Source: an uncultured Thiotrichaceae bacterium (GTDB lineage Bacteria; Pseudomonadota; Gammaproteobacteria; Thiotrichales; Thiotrichaceae). Taken from it: 8,822 nt of DNA. The notes under the pieces are model-generated. The model was not told the DNA's origin, did no database searches, and was given only the letters and a program-made list of their open reading frames with translations. Shown in pieces: positions 6,338-8,822 of this stretch (its first letter is position 1; each line of letters opens with the position of its first letter). The translations under genes and the position numbers were made by a program. The stretch lies in the NCBI GenBank assembly GCA_937931765.1, contig CALHAO010000421.1, positions 1-8,822 on the forward strand. The letters are read 5' to 3'.

Positions 6338-6360
6338 GGTTACCAGAGTGAAGTTAGATT

Positions 6361-8112
6361 ATGAGTGATCTTTATTTGTTTTTAGTGGTTGCGTTAGTCG
6401 TTGTTTTACTGCTGACGATTGCATTATTTGCTGCATTTTACCGGCGCGCTTCAAAAGATAAAGCCTTTGTCCGGACAGGTCTGGGCGGGGAGTGCGTCAT
6501 CGTGAATAGCGGTGCGTTTGTGTTTCCTGTGCTGCACGATACGGTGCAGATTAATATGCAGACGCTCCGGGTTGAAATTGAGCGCAACAATAAATTAGCG
6601 CTGATCACTAAAGATCCGTTACGGGTTGATGTGGTGGCGGAGTTTTTCTTACGAGTTGCACAGGAAGATGATGCTATCTCGACGGCTGCCCGGACATTAG
6701 GCAGCCGGACGATGGACCCTGAGCAAGTGAAAGACATCGTTGAAGCACAGTGTGTGGCGGCTCTGCGTTCCGTGGCTTCCACCATGACGCTGGATGAGCT
6801 GCATGTTAAGCGGACTGATTTTGAGCACAATGTAGAAAATACGCTGAATGCTGAATTTGAAAAAAATGGTATGGAACTGGTTTCGGTCTCATTAATGCGT
6901 CTGGATCAAACTGCCAGAGAGTATTTTGATGAAAATAATTCCTTTGATGCCCGTGGCCTGATCCATCTGGATGAAGTAACCGAGGTCAGTAAACAGCGCC
7001 GTAATGACATTGAGCAGGATACTAAAATCAAAATTCAGGAGAAGAATAAGGAAACTGAAAAACAACGCTTGTCCATTGAACAACAGCAAATTGAGTCTCA
7101 GAAAGAACAGGAAAAATACTTAGCTGACCTGAATGCTTCTACTGCAAAAGAGATCGAAGAAATTCAGTTGCAGCGTGAGCGGGAAATTGAGGAAATTAAG
7201 ATCGCTAAAACCGTGGCGCTGGATATGGCGCGACAGGATATGGACGTAGCGCGGGCGCAGTTTGACCAAAATGTTGCTGAAGCCTGGATGTCTACGGATA
7301 GGGTCAAAGCTGAGGCGGCTCGCCTGACGGAAGAAATCAGCACGGCGCGGGAGAAGGCTGAGGCGGAAAGAATTAAGCTGGTTGAAATTATCCGGGCGCA
7401 GAAAGATGCTTCACGTCAGACGATTATTGCTGAGGCGAATGCTGAGGTGGAGCGGCTGGCGGCGAAAGCGGCTGAGATTCGTTATCAGGTGGAAGCGGCG
7501 GGTAAAAGTGCCATTAATAATGCGGCGAACCTGCTGGATAATAAGCAGATTGATATGCAAGTCAAAATGGAAATCGTGCGTCAGCTACCGCAAATTATCA
7601 AGGAAAGTGTGCGGCCGCTGGAAAATATTGATGGTATTAAAATCATGCACCTGGATGGTTTGGGCAGTGCTAGTGGTAGTGCATCCTCCGGTGGTGGTAA
7701 AGGCGGCTCAGGCGGTGGTAATGGTGGTGGAGGCGGCCTGGCTGACCAAGTGGTGGATAGTGCCTTACGTTATCGTGCCCAGGTTCCGCTGATTGATAGT
7801 TTGTTGAAAGAGGTGGATCTTAAGGGTGATTCCAGCACGGGCTTGACCGATTTTATTCGTCATCAAATGGACTCCTCCGGTGATTTTGAGCAGAGTAAAG
7901 GTAAGGCAAAGAAGCAGGCCAGAGTTGCTGACGATATTGCAGATTATGACGAGCCTGCCGCCAGGCAAGCGCCCCGATCTTCTCGTGAAGCACGCTCACA
8001 TGAGCCTGAGGTGGCGGATGATTATGCTGGAGATAGTAGTATTGATAATGTTATCGATGCTGATCCTGTCAATCATGACGCCAGGGACGCATCAGGTGAT
8101 AATAGGGGGTAA
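6361..8112 (+). CDS. yqiK: Flotillin-like SPFH protein (YqiK family)
   Basis: Membrane scaffold protein of 583 residues. Order of parts: one N-terminal membrane helix (about 5-26), basic FYRRASKDKAFVRTG as in YqiK, an SPFH domain (about 30-200), a long charged coiled coil rich in Glu, Gln, Lys and Ala (about 205-395), the flotillin C-terminal region with QIDMQVKMEIVRQLPQII (about 400-417), a Gly-rich linker (444-459), a conserved short segment LADQVVDSALRYRAQVPLIDSLLKEV (460-485), and a hydrophilic acidic tail to 583. Flotillins oligomerise at the inner membrane and organise membrane microdomains; exact cargo is unknown. E. coli YqiK works beside the NfeD-like YqiJ, but no such gene is adjacent here. 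The ATG at 6361 has only a weak GTGAAG site. UbiK converges from the other side. Confidence 0.92.
   Translation: MSDLYLFLVVALVVVLLLTIALFAAFYRRASKDKAFVRTGLGGECVIVNSGAFVFPVLHDTVQINMQTLRVEIERNNKLALITKDPLRVDVVAEFFLRVAQEDDAISTAARTLGSRTMDPEQVKDIVEAQCVAALRSVASTMTLDELHVKRTDFEHNVENTLNAEFEKNGMELVSVSLMRLDQTAREYFDENNSFDARGLIHLDEVTEVSKQRRNDIEQDTKIKIQEKNKETEKQRLSIEQQQIESQKEQEKYLADLNASTAKEIEEIQLQREREIEEIKIAKTVALDMARQDMDVARAQFDQNVAEAWMSTDRVKAEAARLTEEISTAREKAEAERIKLVEIIRAQKDASRQTIIAEANAEVERLAAKAAEIRYQVEAAGKSAINNAANLLDNKQIDMQVKMEIVRQLPQIIKESVRPLENIDGIKIMHLDGLGSASGSASSGGGKGGSGGGNGGGGGLADQVVDSALRYRAQVPLIDSLLKEVDLKGDSSTGLTDFIRHQMDSSGDFEQSKGKAKKQARVADDIADYDEPAARQAPRSSREARSHEPEVADDYAGDSSIDNVIDADPVNHDARDASGDNRG
7690..7737 (+). 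repeat. Gly-rich low-complexity segment inside the flotillin gene
   Basis: Codons 444-459 encode 14 Gly interrupted by Lys, Ser and Asn (a GGGKGGSGGG-like pattern), using mostly GGT and GGC. It separates the flotillin core from the last conserved segment and is probably a flexible linker. The repetitive GG-tracts make replication slippage and length variation between strains likely. Confidence 0.75.
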
Positions 8113-8131
8113 CTTATAACAGAAATATGTG

Positions 8132-8157
8132 AGCAGGTAGCATCGGGGCCACCTGTT
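8132..8157. terminator. Hairpin between convergent yqiK and ubiK, possible terminator
   Basis: Seven pairs (8132-8138 with 8151-8157, one G-T wobble), one A/C mismatch, then two more pairs (8140-8141 with 8148-8149) around a six-base loop ATCGGG. It lies 19 bases after the flotillin stop and 26 bases past the ubiK stop. Neither side has a real T-run, so it is not a canonical intrinsic terminator; it may block decay or aid termination from either direction. Confidence 0.4.
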
Positions 8158-8183
8158 AATTGATCTGATTATAACGGTGCCAC

Positions 8184-8471
8184 TTAGTCAGAATCAGGTG
8201 GGGATGTATTCACAGGTTTATTCACCTCCGGTGAAACACCGCTCTCTAACGCGGACACCTGTTTTTCCAGTGCTTCTAATTTTTCTCTGGTGCGCTGTAA
8301 CACGGCAGTTTGAATATCAAATTCTTCACGGGTGACCAGGTTCATTTTCTGCAGGCCACCTTCCAGCACACCACGCATATTCTTTTCCATATCATCCTGC
8401 ATCGTGCGCAGAGGCTCAGGGATGGTGTCAGTAAATTTTTTAATCATGTCTTCGAGTGGGTTGCCTGACAT
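8184..8471 (-). CDS. ubiK: Ubiquinone biosynthesis accessory factor UbiK (BMFP/YqiC family)
   Basis: Protein of 95 residues, the usual size (E. coli YqiC/UbiK has 96). It has an amphipathic N-terminal helix (MIKKFTDTIPEPLRTMQDDMEKN), then the family signature LVTREEFDIQTAVLQRTREKLEALEKQVSALE (about 45-76), which forms the coiled coil, and a disordered Pro/Ser-rich end. UbiK assists the late ubiquinone enzymes (Ubi complex) with UbiJ under aerobic growth and can bind membrane lipids; YqiC homologues were earlier described as membrane fusogenic. The ATG at 8471 has AAGGAA a few bases upstream. It follows the metal permease by 32 bases on the same strand, so co-transcription is likely though functionally unrelated. 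The comM neighbour seen in many gammaproteobacteria is not here. Confidence 0.93.
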   Translation of the reverse strand: MSGNPLEDMIKKFTDTIPEPLRTMQDDMEKNMRGVLEGGLQKMNLVTREEFDIQTAVLQRTREKLEALEKQVSALESGVSPEVNKPVNTSPPDSD

Positions 8472-8503
8472 TGGCTATTCCTTATCTGGTTTTGATGATG
8501 TGA

Positions 8504-8822
8504 TTATATCGCAGCTTTCGTGGGTTTGCGCAGGCTGCGTTTCGCCTTTTGTTTGGCACGTAATCCTGACCATACAGCTGAGATCACATAGGTAAACCCT
8601 GCCAGTAGAATCATTGTCGGGCCAGCGGGTAATCCGGAGCTGAATGACAAAGCCAGTCCGCTGGTGGTGAATAGGCTGCCTAGTAACGTAGCAATGAGCA
8701 TCATGCCACCGAGTGAATGCACATAATGCCCGGCGATAGCGGCAGGCAGCGTCAGCAGTGCAATGACCAGAATAAGTCCTACCACATGAATCAACAGCAC
8801 CACAGTAACAGCGATCAGGCAC
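8504..8822 (-). CDS. Metal ABC-3 family permease, C-terminal part (cut by right edge)
   Basis: About 105 residues of the C-terminal end of an inner-membrane permease of the ZnuB/MntB/SitC type. The reading frame stays open through the window edge, so a start at the internal GTG near 8803 would be false. The segment VGLILVIALLTLPAAIAGHYV is the conserved ABC-3 motif (VG-LL--ALL--PAA-A in ZnuB), followed by two further membrane segments, the SGLPAGPTMIL element (compare DTPAGPSVVL in E. coli ZnuB) and a basic tail (RAKQKAKRSLRKPTKAAI) that should face the cytoplasm. It would carry Zn, Mn or Fe(II) with a binding protein and an ATPase encoded outside the window; the metal cannot be told from this part. 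ubiK follows after 32 bases. Confidence 0.88.
   Translation of the reverse strand, partial: CLIAVTVVLLIHVVGLILVIALLTLPAAIAGHYVHSLGGMMLIATLLGSLFTTSGLALSFSSGLPAGPTMILLAGFTYVISAVWSGLRAKQKAKRSLRKPTKAAI

Noticed and set aside
7382..7792. Second-frame open reading frame within the flotillin gene
   Set aside because: Highly Arg/Trp/Val-rich translation is the frame shadow of the coiled-coil and Gly-rich coding sequence.
8801..8803. GTG at 8803 as the start of a 99-residue protein
   Set aside because: The frame stays open to the window edge and continues with hydrophobic residues typical of the ABC-3 permease, so this is an internal codon of a truncated gene.

Overview
The window looks like ordinary chromosome from a gammaproteobacterium of moderate GC content. 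The evidence is the dapF–DUF484–xerC gene order, which matches the gammaproteobacterial dapF–yigA–xerC block; a UbiK/BMFP-family protein, typical of ubiquinone-using proteobacteria; and close similarity of DapF, XerC and BioF to their E. coli counterparts. Gene identities come from recalled family motifs, not a search. A Methylophaga- or Thiotrichales-like source is possible but is only a guess. I see no rRNA, tRNA, CRISPR array, insertion sequence or phage gene.

Layout, left to right. 1-485 (-) is the N-terminal part of bioF (biotin synthesis), running off the left edge. 549-779 (-) is a small TusA-family sulfur carrier, with its own terminator (507-532) and a good promoter (801-828). Divergent from it, 927-3399 (+) is the tightly packed trio dapF, DUF484 and xerC, overlapping by 4 and 1 bases. 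xerC meets a leftward series head-on after only 14 bases: an AAA+ ATPase of the DUF815 family (5169-4387), an exported ankyrin-repeat protein (4376-3852) and a small lipoprotein (3758-3414). A 292-base non-coding stretch (5170-5461) lies upstream of that series. Then come an ElyC/YdcF-like DUF218 membrane protein (6262-5462, -) and, divergent from it, a 583-residue YqiK-like flotillin (6361-8112, +). Converging on the flotillin are ubiK (8471-8184, -) and the C-terminal end of a metal ABC-3 permease (8822-8504, -), cut by the right edge.

The genes serve general cell functions: biotin synthesis, sulfur transfer, diaminopimelate for lysine and peptidoglycan, chromosome dimer resolution, envelope maintenance (DUF218 protein, flotillin, lipoprotein, exported ankyrin protein), ubiquinone synthesis and metal uptake. 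The least understood part is the DUF815 ATPase–ankyrin–lipoprotein series. The flotillin is also notable, because it has no NfeD-like partner next to it and carries a Gly-rich linker plus a long charged tail. I found no convincing new defence or mobile system.
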